Shown here piece after piece: positions 1 to 8,344 of a stretch of 64,000 bases of DNA. The DNA lies in the NCBI RefSeq assembly GCF_008580665.1, contig NZ_BKDJ01000013.1:28935-92934 (forward strand). The letters run 5' to 3'. Within the stretch, counting starts at the first letter, position 1; each line of letters begins with the position of its first letter. Made by a program: the position numbers and the translations under genes. This stretch comes from Zafaria cholistanensis. Its GTDB lineage: Bacteria > Actinomycetota > Actinomycetes > Actinomycetales > Micrococcaceae. Below the pieces are notes generated by a model. It was not told the origin of the DNA, did not search any database, and saw only the letters and a list, made by a program, of their open reading frames with translations.

Positions 1-1208
1 ATCACCGTCAGCAGGACGTTCTTCTCCAGGGACTGCGCCTCGTCCACGATCACGAACGCATCATGCAGGGACCGGCCGCGGATGTGGGTCAGCGGAAGGA
101 CTTCGAGCATGCCCCGGTCGATGACTTCCTCCATGACGTTCTCGGACACCAGCGCCCCGAGGGTGTCGAAGATGGCCTGCGCCCAGGGATTCATCTTCTC
201 GTCGGAAGTGCCGGGCAGGTAGCCAAGCTCCTGCCCGCCCACCGCGTAGAGCGGACGGAAGACCACGACCTTGCGGTGCTCCCGGCGCTCCATGACGGCC
301 TCAAGCCCGGCGCACAGGGCCAGGGCGGACTTTCCGGTGCCGGCGCGCCCGCCCAGCGAGACGATCCCCACCTCCCGGTCGGCCAGCAGGTCGATCGCCA
401 GCCGCTGCTCCGCGGAGCGCCCGTGCAGGCCGAACACGTCCCGGTCGCCGCGGACCAGCCGCACCAGCCCGTCGGCGCCCACCCGGCCCAGCGCGGAGCC
501 GCGGCTGGAAAGGACCACCAGGCCGGTATTCACGGGTTCGTCCGCCGCCGCGGCGATGGCCACCGGCTCGTTGTTGTAGAGCGCGGCGACGTCCTCGTCG
601 GGGACCACGACCTCCGCGACCCCGGTCCAGCCGGAGTCCTTGACGAGTTCGTTGCGGTACTCGTCCGCCTGCAGCCCCATCGCGGAGGCCTTGACCCGCA
701 TCGGCAGGTCCTTGGAGACCACCGTGACGTCGCGCCCCTCGTCGCTGAAGTTTTTCGCCACGGCGAGGATGCGCGCATCGTTGTCGGTGCCGCGGAAGCC
801 GACCGGCAGCACGTCGGTGGAGACGTGGTTGAGCTCGATCCGCAGCGAACCCCCGCCGTCCAGCGGCAGCGGCTTGTCGAGCCCGCCGTGCTCGACGCGG
901 AGCTGGTCGAGCAGGCGCAGCGCGGTGCGGGCGAAAAACCCCACCTCCGGGTCCTGGCGTTTCTTCTCCAGCTCGGAGATCACCACGATCGGCACGATCA
1001 CTTCATGCTCGGCAAAGCGAAGGACGGCGCGCGGGTCGGCGATCAGCACGGAGGTGTCGAGGACGTACGACTTCTCGCCCACGCTCAGCCGTTCGGAGGT
1101 GGCCCCAGCCACCGCCGCGTCCGCATCGTTCCGGATCGCAGGCGCCGTGCGGGCCGCGGACGGTGCGGCTTGGGCGCTGCGGGATGCGGTTTGGGTCTTT
1201 GCTGCCAC
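1..1208 (-). CDS. phoH2: PIN domain + PhoH family ATPase (3' end outside window)
   Basis: This is a fusion of an N-terminal PIN (VapC-like) nuclease domain with a C-terminal PhoH-type P-loop ATPase; family members act on RNA as helicase/RNase. I read a GTG start at 1206-1208 preceded by GGGAG about seven bases away. Around residues 40-70 the sequence [11 protein letters not shown] followed by VISELEKKR gives the acidic PIN residues. Walker A (GRAGTGKS) lies near 330-350 and Walker B (VIVDEAQ) near 35-65. About 402 codons are visible; the gene runs off the left edge. In M. tuberculosis the equivalent phoH2 (Rv1095) sits near the same neighbours. Family assignment is firm; the cellular substrate is unknown. 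Confidence 0.93.
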   Translation of the reverse strand, partial: MAAKTQTASRSAQAAPSAARTAPAIRNDADAAVAGATSERLSVGEKSYVLDTSVLIADPRAVLRFAEHEVIVPIVVISELEKKRQDPEVGFFARTALRLLDQLRVEHGGLDKPLPLDGGGSLRIELNHVSTDVLPVGFRGTDNDARILAVAKNFSDEGRDVTVVSKDLPMRVKASAMGLQADEYRNELVKDSGWTGVAEVVVPDEDVAALYNNEPVAIAAAADEPVNTGLVVLSSRGSALGRVGADGLVRLVRGDRDVFGLHGRSAEQRLAIDLLADREVGIVSLGGRAGTGKSALALCAGLEAVMERREHRKVVVFRPLYAVGGQELGYLPGTSDEKMNPWAQAIFDTLGALVSENVMEEVIDRGMLEVLPLTHIRGRSLHDAFVIVDEAQSLEKNVLLTV

Positions 1209-1543
1209 GATGTCTCCCAACCAGGGCCGGAACCCTAGATCTGTCTCGGTGCGGGATGCGGGCCGGCCGCGGGGCCGGTCCGGCCCCTTCCGAGCGAGAG
1301 AATCATCCCCACTGGCGGCCTTTCCGATCGGTGCGGCACGGTGCCGACCGATAAGCCCAAATTACGCCCGCCAAGCCCCTTCGGAGGTCACGGAACGGTT
1401 AATTCCTCGTGAACGGACCTGCCTCCCTCGCCGCTGCGGGATAGGCTCTCTGACAAGGCGGTACGCCACTGGATGGCGCCCTGCGCCAGCCCGGCGCGCG
1501 GCGGCGCCCCCGCCGGTTCTCCGTGCCGTAACCGTTACCGCCG
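1209..1543. other. Intergenic region upstream of phoH2
   Basis: No convincing gene is seen in these 335 bases. The region separates the phoH2 start from the end of the prenyl transferase gene, both on the minus strand, so it should hold the phoH2 promoter. A short perfect palindrome GTAACCGTTAC sits at 1528-1538. I could not assign clear promoter boxes. Confidence 0.4.
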
Positions 1544-2305
1544 CTAGGAACCGAAGCGGCGCTGGCGGTTCTCGAAGTCGCGCAGGGCGCGGAGAAAGTC
1601 GATCTTGCGGAAGTCGGGCCAGAGCGCCTCGCAGAAGTAGAACTCGCTGTAGGCGCTCTGCCACGTCAGGAAGCCGGAGAGCCGCTGCTCGCCGGAGGTC
1701 CGGATGAGCAGGTCCGGGTCCGGCTGGCCCCGGGTGTAGAGGTAGCGGGAAATCTGGTCCGCATCGAGGGTGTCGGCCACCTGGGCCGCGGTCATCCCGC
1801 GCGCATCGGCGTCACGGAGCAGTTCCTTGACCGCGTCGACGATTTCGCGCCTGCCCCCGTAGCCCACGGCAACGTTCACGTGCAGCCCGGTGGCGCTCCT
1901 GGTCGACCCGGCCAGCCGGTCGAGCTTGGCGGAAAGGTAGTCCGGCAGCAGCTCGAGCGCCCCCACCGGCTGCACCCGCAGGTTCCCCGATTCGGCCAGC
2001 CGGTCCAGCATGTTGGCGATGATGCCCATCAGCTGCTCCAGCTCGTCGCTGGAGCGGCTCATGTTGTCGGTGGAGAGCATGTAGAGGGTGACGACCTCGA
2101 TCTTCAGCTCGGCGCACCAGCCCAGGAACTCGACGATCTTGTCCGCCCCCACCTGGTGGCCGTGCGCCGTGGGGGCACCGGCGAGCTTGGCCCACCGGCG
2201 GTTGCCGTCCACCACGACGCCGATATGCCGCGGCAGCTTGCCCGCCGACAGTTCCCGCACCATCTTCCGCGCGTATATCCGGTATGCGAACGCCGGAAGC
2301 TCCAC
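1544..2305 (-). CDS. uppS: Isoprenyl transferase (Z-prenyl diphosphate synthase family)
   Basis: Cis-prenyltransferase that condenses isopentenyl diphosphate onto an allylic primer. The conserved HIGVVVDGNRRWA segment with the catalytic Asp is near residue 25, and RTSGEQRLSGFLTWQSAYSE is near the C-terminus. The variants ALRDFENRQRR and NVAVGYGGRREIVDA resemble the short-chain Z-farnesyl diphosphate synthase of mycobacteria (Rv1086) more than classical UppS. I chose the GTG at 2303-2305 because GAGGAGG lies six bases upstream. A longer reading frame continues to 2485 but its extra 60 residues are Pro/Arg-rich and unlike the family. The product is about 253 residues, normal for the family. Product chain length cannot be read from the sequence. 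Confidence 0.93.
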   Translation of the reverse strand: MELPAFAYRIYARKMVRELSAGKLPRHIGVVVDGNRRWAKLAGAPTAHGHQVGADKIVEFLGWCAELKIEVVTLYMLSTDNMSRSSDELEQLMGIIANMLDRLAESGNLRVQPVGALELLPDYLSAKLDRLAGSTRSATGLHVNVAVGYGGRREIVDAVKELLRDADARGMTAAQVADTLDADQISRYLYTRGQPDPDLLIRTSGEQRLSGFLTWQSAYSEFYFCEALWPDFRKIDFLRALRDFENRQRRFGS

Positions 2306-2475
2306 CGCACCCTCCTCGCGTTGAGCGCGGGCCCTGGCGCCCGCACCCCCAACGCTACCGGTTCCGGGCCCAGGGGACGGGAACGGCGGGGCCGGATGCC
2401 CCGCCGTTCCCGCCCGCGCCGGCCGCGGCGCGGCCCCGGCCGGAAGGTTACCTTCGCGCAGGCTAGAATTTCGCC

Positions 2476-3144
2476 ATGGCCGCAATGCCCACCGAGCGGG
2501 TCCGCTCCCCCGAAACCAGGCCGCGGCTGCGGGGCTGGATCCATGCAGCGACGGCGCCGCTTGCGCTGGCAGCGGGCATTGTCCTGGTGGTGCTGGCGCC
2601 CACGCCCGGCGGGAAGCTGGTCTCCGCGGTGTACGCGCTGACCGGTCTGCTGCTGTTCACCGTGAGCGCGGTCTACCACCGCGGCAACTGGACGCCCCGG
2701 GTGCGGCTGGCCCTGAAGCGCCTGGACCACACCAACATCATGCTGGTGATCGCCGGCTCCTACACGCCGCTGGCCTGGGCCCTGCTGCCAGCGGACAAGG
2801 CGGCCCTGCTGCTGTCCCTGGTCTGGTCCGGCGCGGTGCTCGGCGTACTGTTCCGCGTCCTGTGGACACACGCGCCGCGCTGGCTCTACGTCCCGGTCTA
2901 TATCGCCCTGGGCCTGGGCGCCCTCCTCTTCATCGGCGACTTCTTCGCGGCCAGCGTGGCGGCGGCCGTGCTCGTCTGCGCCGGGGGAGCGTTCTACATC
3001 GCCGGCGCGGTCTTCTACGCGCTCCAGCGGCCCAACATCCACGTGGACTGGTTCGGATTCCACGAGCTGTTCCACGCGTTCACCGTGGCCGGATTCGCCT
3101 GCCACTTCATCGCGATCATGATTGCGGTCCTCGGGGTCCGCTGA
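2476..3144 (+). CDS. trhA: TrhA/hemolysin III family membrane protein
   Basis: Seven-helix membrane protein of the PAQR/hemolysin III family (PF03006), 222 residues. Diagnostic metal-site motifs are present: SAVYHRGNW near residue 57, DHTNIMLVIAGSYTPL near residue 80, and HELFHAFTVAGFACHF close to the C-terminus. In bacteria the family is linked to membrane energetics and fluidity; the hemolysin name is historical and should not be taken as a toxin call. The gene is divergent from the prenyl synthase and convergent with the DUF255 gene, as in mycobacteria. The start ATG has no strong ribosome site. Confidence 0.93.
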   Translation: MAAMPTERVRSPETRPRLRGWIHAATAPLALAAGIVLVVLAPTPGGKLVSAVYALTGLLLFTVSAVYHRGNWTPRVRLALKRLDHTNIMLVIAGSYTPLAWALLPADKAALLLSLVWSGAVLGVLFRVLWTHAPRWLYVPVYIALGLGALLFIGDFFAASVAAAVLVCAGGAFYIAGAVFYALQRPNIHVDWFGFHELFHAFTVAGFACHFIAIMIAVLGVR

Positions 3145-3176
3145 TCCCTCCCGGCGGCCTTCTGCGCGGTGCAAAT

Positions 3177-3251
3177 CTGCACGGAACGGACCTGCACCGA
3201 ACGGACCGGCACCGAACGGACCTGCAGCGAACGGACCTGCAGCGAACGGCG
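3177..3251. repeat. Five-copy 15-bp tandem repeat between convergent genes
   Basis: Five head-to-tail copies of a 15-base unit with consensus CTGCASCGAACGGAC fill the gap between trhA and the DUF255 gene. The copies differ at a few positions. One plus-strand frame reads as a pentapeptide-like (T/A)DLxR series, but no start or ribosome site supports translation. Confidence 0.85.
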
Positions 3252-3280
3252 CGCCTTCCCGGACCCGGCCCGTGACCGGC

Positions 3281-5542
3281 TCAGGTGCCGGCCGCGGCCA
3301 GGGCCGCTTCCAGTTCCCCGGCGGAGCCGAACGGGGACGCGCACACGCCGCCCCGGCACAGGTAGACGCGCAGGCTTCCGTCCGGGGCGGCCGGCCACCC
3401 GTCCGGCGGCGGGAGCACCGCTCCGGCCAGCAGCCCGGCCCGCCGGCAACGCTCGCGTTCCTCCGCGTCCCCCCCGACGGCGACCACTTCCGTCCCGGTG
3501 CCGTAGCGCAGCCTCAGGGCCACGGCCAGCGCCGTTCCGGTGGCGCCGGGCGCCCGCGGACCGACCCGTTGGGCGAACCGGACCAGGTCGGCAGCCATGC
3601 GTCCGCGGGCGGCGGCCCGCCGGAAGCGGTCCGCTTCGTCCGTGTTCCCCGCGGCGGCTTCCGCTTCGGCCGGTTCCCCCTGGACCGCCTCCCCGCCCTC
3701 CGGAAGTCCGCCCCCGCCCCCGTTCCCGAGGACGGGGGCGGACTCCAGGCCGGCCTGCTCCAGCAGGGCAGCGGCCAGCAGCCCGACTCCACCGGGAACC
3801 ACGCCATCAAACGGTTCCACCGGGACCCGGCCGCCCCGGGCGGTGGCCAAAAGCGGGTCGTCCCCGGTGGTGTCCCGGGGCTGTCCGTCCGGCAGGAACA
3901 ACCGTTCGGCGGCCCCAAGCACCTCCCCGGCCCGCCGGATCCACTCCGGCCCGCCGGTCGCGGCGGCAACGGCCTGGAAGCCCAGTGCCACAGCGGCATA
4001 GTCCTCCAGCATTCCCGCGCCCGAGGCCCGGCCGTCGTAGGAGACCCGGGCCAGCCGTCCCGCCGGTGCGCCCTCCCCGCCGGGCCCGGCTGCGGCCGCG
4101 CCGGTTCCGGCCCAATGCACCCGCCAGAGGTACCCGGCGACGTCCCGGGCCAGGCGCACCATTCCCGGCTCTCCCAGCAGCAGGCCCGCCTGCGCCAGCG
4201 CCTGCACGGCCAGGCCGTTCCACGCGGCGACCACCTTCGCGTCCCGGCCCGGCTGGGGCCGGGCCGCCCGGATCCGCTCCAGCCGGGGGCGCGCCCGGTC
4301 CCAGGCGCGCCATTGCTCCCCGGTGGGCAGGCGGGCGAAGGCCAGCGTTTGCGGGAGGTCACCGCCCAACCCGCCGGTGCCGCCCGGTCCCCCCGCCCCG
4401 CCGGGGCCTTCCACCGGCTCCCCGTCCAGGATCGGCTCCAGCAGCGGGTACTCGTCCGGGATCGCCGCAGCCAGTTCGGCCCGGGTGAACAGGTAGGTGC
4501 CGCCCTCGACGTGGCGCCCGTCGGCCATCACCGTGTCGGCATCCAGCGAGGAGGCCAGCCCGGGCCCGTCAACCACCATGCTGCCCGCCAGCCATGCGGC
4601 GGTCCCCTGGGCCACGCGCCGGCCCAGGGCGCGGTGGGCCGGCGCTTCCGCCTGCACTGCCCAGCGGGCATAATGGCGCAGCAGTTGGGCATTGTCGTAG
4701 AGCATTTTCTCGAAGTGAGGAACCCGCCAGCGCGCATCCACGCAATAGCGGGCAAATCCGCCGCCCACCTGGTCGTACAGGGCGGACAGCGCCATGGCTT
4801 CCAGCGTGCGGTCCGCCAGCGCGGCCGCCTGGGCGGCCGTTTCCGTCCCGGAGGCGGCGCACTGGAGCAGGAAGTCCAGCGCGGAGGACGGCGGGAACTT
4901 CGGCGCCGGGGAAAACCCGCCGTCCGCGGACTCGCTGCGCGCCAGCGCCGCGACGGCCGCCGCCACCGCCGCATCTGACACCGGCCCGGCGGCGGTTGCG
5001 GCGCCCTCGTCGGGGAGGGCCAGCAGCCCGCGCTGGGCATCGGTGACGGAGCCGATGTGCTCGGCCAGCGCCCCGGCATGCCGCAGCAGCTCCTCCCGCC
5101 GCTGCGTCCAGGTTTCGACGACGGCCTCCAGGACCTGCCGGAAGGCCGGCACGCCGGGACGCGGAAAGGGCGGGTAGTAGGTGCCGGCGTGGATGGTCCG
5201 CCCGTCAGGCAGGGCAAAGACGCTCATGGGCCATCCGCCCTGGCCGGTGAGGGTCTGGGTGGCGGCCATGTACACGGCGTCGACGTCGGGACGCTCCTCG
5301 CGGTCCACCTTCACGGGGACGAAGTGGGCGTTCAAATATGCGGCGACGTCCGGGTCATCGAAGGACTCGGCGGCCATGACGTGGCACCAGTGGCATGCCG
5401 CGTAGCCAATGGAGAGGAAGACGGGGACGTCGCGCTCCGCGGCCGCGGCGAAGGCTTCGGGCCCGAAGGGCCACCAGTCGACCGGCTGGTGGGCGTGCTG
5501 GCGCAGGTAGGCGGACGCGGCGTGGGCGATGCGGTCGGCCAT
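3281..5542 (-). CDS. Thioredoxin-fold DUF255 protein (YyaL/SPATA20 family)
   Basis: Large cytosolic protein, 753 residues, with an N-terminal thioredoxin-like DUF255 domain followed by an (alpha/alpha)6-barrel of the glucosidase/epimerase type. The N-terminus begins MADRIAHAASAYLRQHAHQP and carries the AACHWCHVM active-site-like motif near residue 45; downstream are VKVDREERPDVD and GGWPMSVF, both typical. I chose the ATG at 5540-5542 because AAGGAG is six bases upstream; the open frame extends to 5830 without family similarity. Its function is unknown for the whole family. The mycobacterial equivalent is Rv1084. A Gly/Pro-rich insert of about 20 residues occurs after PLLEPILDGEP and looks lineage-specific. 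Confidence 0.92.
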   Translation of the reverse strand: MADRIAHAASAYLRQHAHQPVDWWPFGPEAFAAAAERDVPVFLSIGYAACHWCHVMAAESFDDPDVAAYLNAHFVPVKVDREERPDVDAVYMAATQTLTGQGGWPMSVFALPDGRTIHAGTYYPPFPRPGVPAFRQVLEAVVETWTQRREELLRHAGALAEHIGSVTDAQRGLLALPDEGAATAAGPVSDAAVAAAVAALARSESADGGFSPAPKFPPSSALDFLLQCAASGTETAAQAAALADRTLEAMALSALYDQVGGGFARYCVDARWRVPHFEKMLYDNAQLLRHYARWAVQAEAPAHRALGRRVAQGTAAWLAGSMVVDGPGLASSLDADTVMADGRHVEGGTYLFTRAELAAAIPDEYPLLEPILDGEPVEGPGGAGGPGGTGGLGGDLPQTLAFARLPTGEQWRAWDRARPRLERIRAARPQPGRDAKVVAAWNGLAVQALAQAGLLLGEPGMVRLARDVAGYLWRVHWAGTGAAAAGPGGEGAPAGRLARVSYDGRASGAGMLEDYAAVALGFQAVAAATGGPEWIRRAGEVLGAAERLFLPDGQPRDTTGDDPLLATARGGRVPVEPFDGVVPGGVGLLAAALLEQAGLESAPVLGNGGGGGLPEGGEAVQGEPAEAEAAAGNTDEADRFRRAAARGRMAADLVRFAQRVGPRAPGATGTALAVALRLRYGTGTEVVAVGGDAEERERCRRAGLLAGAVLPPPDGWPAAPDGSLRVYLCRGGVCASPFGSAGELEAALAAAGT

Positions 5543-5684
5543 GGGTGCTCCTTGTCTCGGAGGCGGCGTCCCGGAGAAGACGCCTCGGGTACGGCGCCTC
5601 CAGTGCAGCACATCGGGCAGGGCAAGGATAGGGCCCGTCCGGACAAGGACGCGGGCAGGGGTGTGGGTACGTGCCCGCAGCCGG

Positions 5685-6038
5685 CTAGCCGGCGGCGCCG
5701 CCGCCGTTCGTTTCGCCGGGGCCTTCCCTGCCGGCCCCCTTGGTGCCGGGGCCCTCCGTGCGGGGACCCTCCGTGCCGGTGCCGGTGCCGGTGCGCGGCG
5801 CGGGAGCGTCGTCGTCGGGCTGGAGGGCACGGCCGCGTTCGACCATGTCCTGCTGGCGCTGCTCGGTCTCGCTCATGTAGCGCACGCGGCGGATGCGGCG
5901 CTGCATGTCGCGCACCAGCAGGATCACACCGATCGCCAGGAACGCCGTGAACACGAACCCCACGAACCCGGGGCCGATTTCGCGTGCGCCATCTTCGGTT
6001 TGGGTCACGGTGGTGGCGATCAGGTGCAGCAGGTTCAC
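5685..6038 (-). CDS. Small single-pass membrane protein, hypothetical
   Basis: A 117-residue protein with one hydrophobic helix at about residues 25-42 (GFVGFVFTAFLAIGVILLV), a basic stretch RDMQRRIRRVRYMSE after it, and a low-complexity Pro/Gly/Thr-rich acidic tail. It lies between mca and the DUF255 gene, the same position as the small membrane gene Rv1083 in mycobacteria. The positive-inside rule suggests a cytoplasmic C-terminus. No function is known to me. Confidence 0.82.
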   Translation of the reverse strand: MNLLHLIATTVTQTEDGAREIGPGFVGFVFTAFLAIGVILLVRDMQRRIRRVRYMSETEQRQQDMVERGRALQPDDDAPAPRTGTGTGTEGPRTEGPGTKGAGREGPGETNGGGAAG

Positions 6039-6084
6039 TTCGGAAGGCTCTTTCTACTGGTCCGCCGGCGGCGCCGGCACCCCT

Positions 6085-7002
6085 CTATCTTAGCCCGGCG
6101 AACAGGTCGGTCTCCGGGAGGGAGGTTTCCACGGCCGACTCCACCAGCGTGTACTCCTCCCACGGCCAATGCCGTGCGGCGAGCTCGGTAGGGACCTTGA
6201 AGAAAAAGCCCTCCGGGTCGATCTGGGTCCGGTGGGCCAGCAGGGCCCGGTCCCGGTACCCGAAGAATTCCGCGCATTCGATCCGCGTGGTGGTTTCATG
6301 GCGGCTGGCCCAGCCGAACATCCCGCCCTCCGGGTGTTCCTCCCAGGCCCGGACACGCTCCGCGTAGGGCGATTCGAGTCCGGCCTCCAGCATCGCGTAG
6401 TGCAGCGCCCGGAAGCGCTCCGGGTTGAAGGCGCGGTCGTAGTACAGCTTCTGCGGAGCCCAGGCCGGGCCGGCCCCGGGGTAGCGTTCCGCATCCCCCG
6501 CGGCGGCGAACGCCTCCACTGCGACCCGGTGCGCCTGGATGTGGTCCGGGTGCGGGTAGCCCCCGTTCTCGTCGTAGGAGATGAGCACGTGCGGGCGGAA
6601 CTCCCGCACCAGCCTCACCAGCGGCTCGGCGGCGCGCTGGAGCGGCTGGGCGGCGAAGCAGCCGTAGGGCAGGGGCGGCAGCGGCTCTCCCTCCGGCAGG
6701 CCGGAGTCCATGAAGCCGAGCCAGCGGTGCTGGATCCCGAGGATCTGCGCGGCCTCGGCCATCTCCTCCCGGCGCAGCCCCGCGAGGTCACGGTGGGCCC
6801 GGGCCAGCGACCCGACGGCGGCGTTGAGGATGTCCCCGCGTTCGCCTCCGGTGCAGGTGGCCACCATCACCTCGGCCCCGGCGTGCACATACGCGGCCAT
6901 CATCGCGGCACCCTTGCTGGACTCGTCGTCCGGGTGCGCATGGACGGCCATCAGGCGCAGGCCGCCGGACGGCGGGACGGATGGGGTCCGGGGGTGTTCC
7001 AC
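6085..7002 (-). CDS. mca: Mycothiol conjugate amidase Mca
   Basis: Zinc amidase that cleaves mycothiol S-conjugates to release a mercapturic acid and glucosaminyl-inositol, a detoxification step restricted to actinobacteria. The LmbE-fold zinc motif HAHPDDES follows RLMAVHAHPDDESSKGAA near the N-terminus, and the second site HPDHIQAH is mid-protein. The product is about 305 residues, normal length. I place the start at the GTG 7000-7002, preceded by AAGGGAG nine bases upstream; the longer frame to 7119 overlaps the divergent DUF4307 gene. MshB (the deacetylase paralogue) is the alternative, but the ESSKGAA signature and the gene context favour Mca. Confidence 0.94.
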   Translation of the reverse strand: MEHPRTPSVPPSGGLRLMAVHAHPDDESSKGAAMMAAYVHAGAEVMVATCTGGERGDILNAAVGSLARAHRDLAGLRREEMAEAAQILGIQHRWLGFMDSGLPEGEPLPPLPYGCFAAQPLQRAAEPLVRLVREFRPHVLISYDENGGYPHPDHIQAHRVAVEAFAAAGDAERYPGAGPAWAPQKLYYDRAFNPERFRALHYAMLEAGLESPYAERVRAWEEHPEGGMFGWASRHETTTRIECAEFFGYRDRALLAHRTQIDPEGFFFKVPTELAARHWPWEEYTLVESAVETSLPETDLFAGLR

Positions 7003-7054
7003 TAGCTGTTGCTCCCTTCGGCGGCGGCACGGTCGGCCGCGGCGGGGACGTAGA

Positions 7055-7498
7055 ATGGTAGGGATGAATCCCCACCGAACGGCACCTGCCGGCGCCACGT
7101 CCGAACCCAGCGTAGCCAATCGCTATGGCACGCCCAAGCGGGCTTTGGGCAGGCGCCAGCGCACTGCCCTCCTGGCCGCCGCGCTGGCCGTGGCCGTCGT
7201 CGTGGCCGGTTTCTTTTCGTTCGCCGGCGGGCCCCGGGTGACCTCGAAGGACATCGCGTTCGAGATCCTCTCCCCCACCCGCGCCACCGTCACCTTCGAT
7301 GTGGAACGCAACGCCGGGGAACGGGTGGAGTGCTCCGTGAGGGTCCTGGATGACAGCTACGCGGTGGTGGGGTGGAAGTCCGTGGTGTTCGAGCCGGGAG
7401 AGGGCACCGGACACGAAAAGGTGCGCCATACCGTGGAGCTGCGCACCGAGGCCTTGGGCACCACCGGCGGCGTCGGTGACTGCTGGAAACTGGACTAA
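7055..7498 (+). CDS. DUF4307 domain-containing membrane-anchored protein
   Basis: Protein of about 147 residues with one N-terminal transmembrane helix (LLAAALAVAVVVAGFFSFAGG) and an extracytoplasmic domain ending in a conserved GDCWKLD. It matches DUF4307, found between mca and greA in many actinobacteria (Rv1081c in M. tuberculosis). Two starts are possible: ATG 7055 with GGGGA six bases upstream, which I prefer, or ATG 7064. It is divergent from mca. Function unknown. Confidence 0.88.
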   Translation: MVGMNPHRTAPAGATSEPSVANRYGTPKRALGRRQRTALLAAALAVAVVVAGFFSFAGGPRVTSKDIAFEILSPTRATVTFDVERNAGERVECSVRVLDDSYAVVGWKSVVFEPGEGTGHEKVRHTVELRTEALGTTGGVGDCWKLD

Positions 7499-7742
7499 AA
7501 CTGGACCAGGGGCCCCGCCGGCCGCGACGCGGGCCCCCGCCCGGGCCGCGCCTTCTTGGGGCGGGGCCAAAGTGGGGCTAATATCTAGCGAATACGATCC
7601 ACCCCGCCGGATGCTGGTGAGGGACCCCGGTCCACCACAGGCGCAGGCGGGGTCTTTGCTTGCGCAAGACTTTCGCGCAGGTGGGAAAGTTGCGTTGGCC
7701 GGACCACGGATCGGCCGGCCCGTCACTACCAAGGAGAAGCCC

Positions 7743-8234
7743 GTGACCACCACCAACGAACCCGTTGTCTGGCTCACCCAGGAGGCGTTCGCGCGCCTGA
7801 GCGCCGAACTCGAGCACCTGTCCGGTCCCGGCCGGGCGGAGATCGTGGCGCGCATCGAGCAGGCCCGCTCCGAGGGTGACCTGAAGGAGAACGGCGGCTA
7901 CCACGCCGCCAAGGAAGAGCAGGGCAAGGCCGAGGCCCGCATCGCGTACCTCAAGGACATGCTGTCCAAGGCCCACGTCGGGGAGGCCCCGGCCGACGAC
8001 GGCATCGTCGAGCCCGGCATGCTGGTCGAGGCCATTATCGCCGGGGACAAGACCGTGTTCCTCTTCGGCTCCCGCGAAGTGGCGGGCGATTCGGACCTGG
8101 ACGTCTACAGCGAGAAGTCCCCGATCGGCACCGCCGTGCACGGCAAGAAGGCCGGCGACAAGCTGAGCTACACGGCGCCGAACGGACGCGAGATTTCGGT
8201 GGAGATCCTTTCCGCCAAGCCGTACACCGGATAG
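7743..8234 (+). CDS. greA: Transcription elongation factor GreA
   Basis: Cleavage factor that rescues backtracked RNA polymerase. The 163-residue product has the N-terminal coiled coil (LTQEAFARLSAELEHL ... ARIEQARSEGDLKENGGYHAAKEEQG) with the acidic DLKEN tip and a C-terminal FKBP-like domain (SPIGTAVHGKKAGD). The GTG start at 7743 has AAGGAG six bases upstream; the longer open frame to 7350 is not used. A strong intrinsic terminator follows directly. Confidence 0.97.
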   Translation: MTTTNEPVVWLTQEAFARLSAELEHLSGPGRAEIVARIEQARSEGDLKENGGYHAAKEEQGKAEARIAYLKDMLSKAHVGEAPADDGIVEPGMLVEAIIAGDKTVFLFGSREVAGDSDLDVYSEKSPIGTAVHGKKAGDKLSYTAPNGREISVEILSAKPYTG

Positions 8235-8256
8235 CGGAACCGCATCCATCGGCCGA

Positions 8257-8298
8257 AGGCCGGCGTCCCGGGCAGCCCCGGAGGACGCCGGCCTTTTT
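8257..8298 (+). terminator. Intrinsic terminator of greA
   Basis: A 12-bp perfect stem (AGGCCGGCGTCC with GGACGCCGGCCT) with a 14-base loop is followed by a run of five T, directly downstream of greA. Confidence 0.9.
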
Positions 8299-8344
8299 GG
8301 CCGTTGCCGCCCGCGCCGGGCAGGCGCGGAGCCTGCCCCGCGCG

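Noticed and set aside
1528..1538. GTAACCGTTAC palindrome as an operator
   Set aside because: Too short and about 320 bases from the phoH2 start; kept only as a note.
2862..3275. Pentapeptide repeat protein reading of the 15-bp repeat
   Set aside because: The frame lies mostly inside trhA out of phase and has no ribosome site; only a repeat is reported.
3122..4978. 618-residue plus-strand open frame
   Set aside because: Antisense shadow of the DUF255 gene; Pro/Arg/Gly-rich, no family match, a GC-rich codon artefact.
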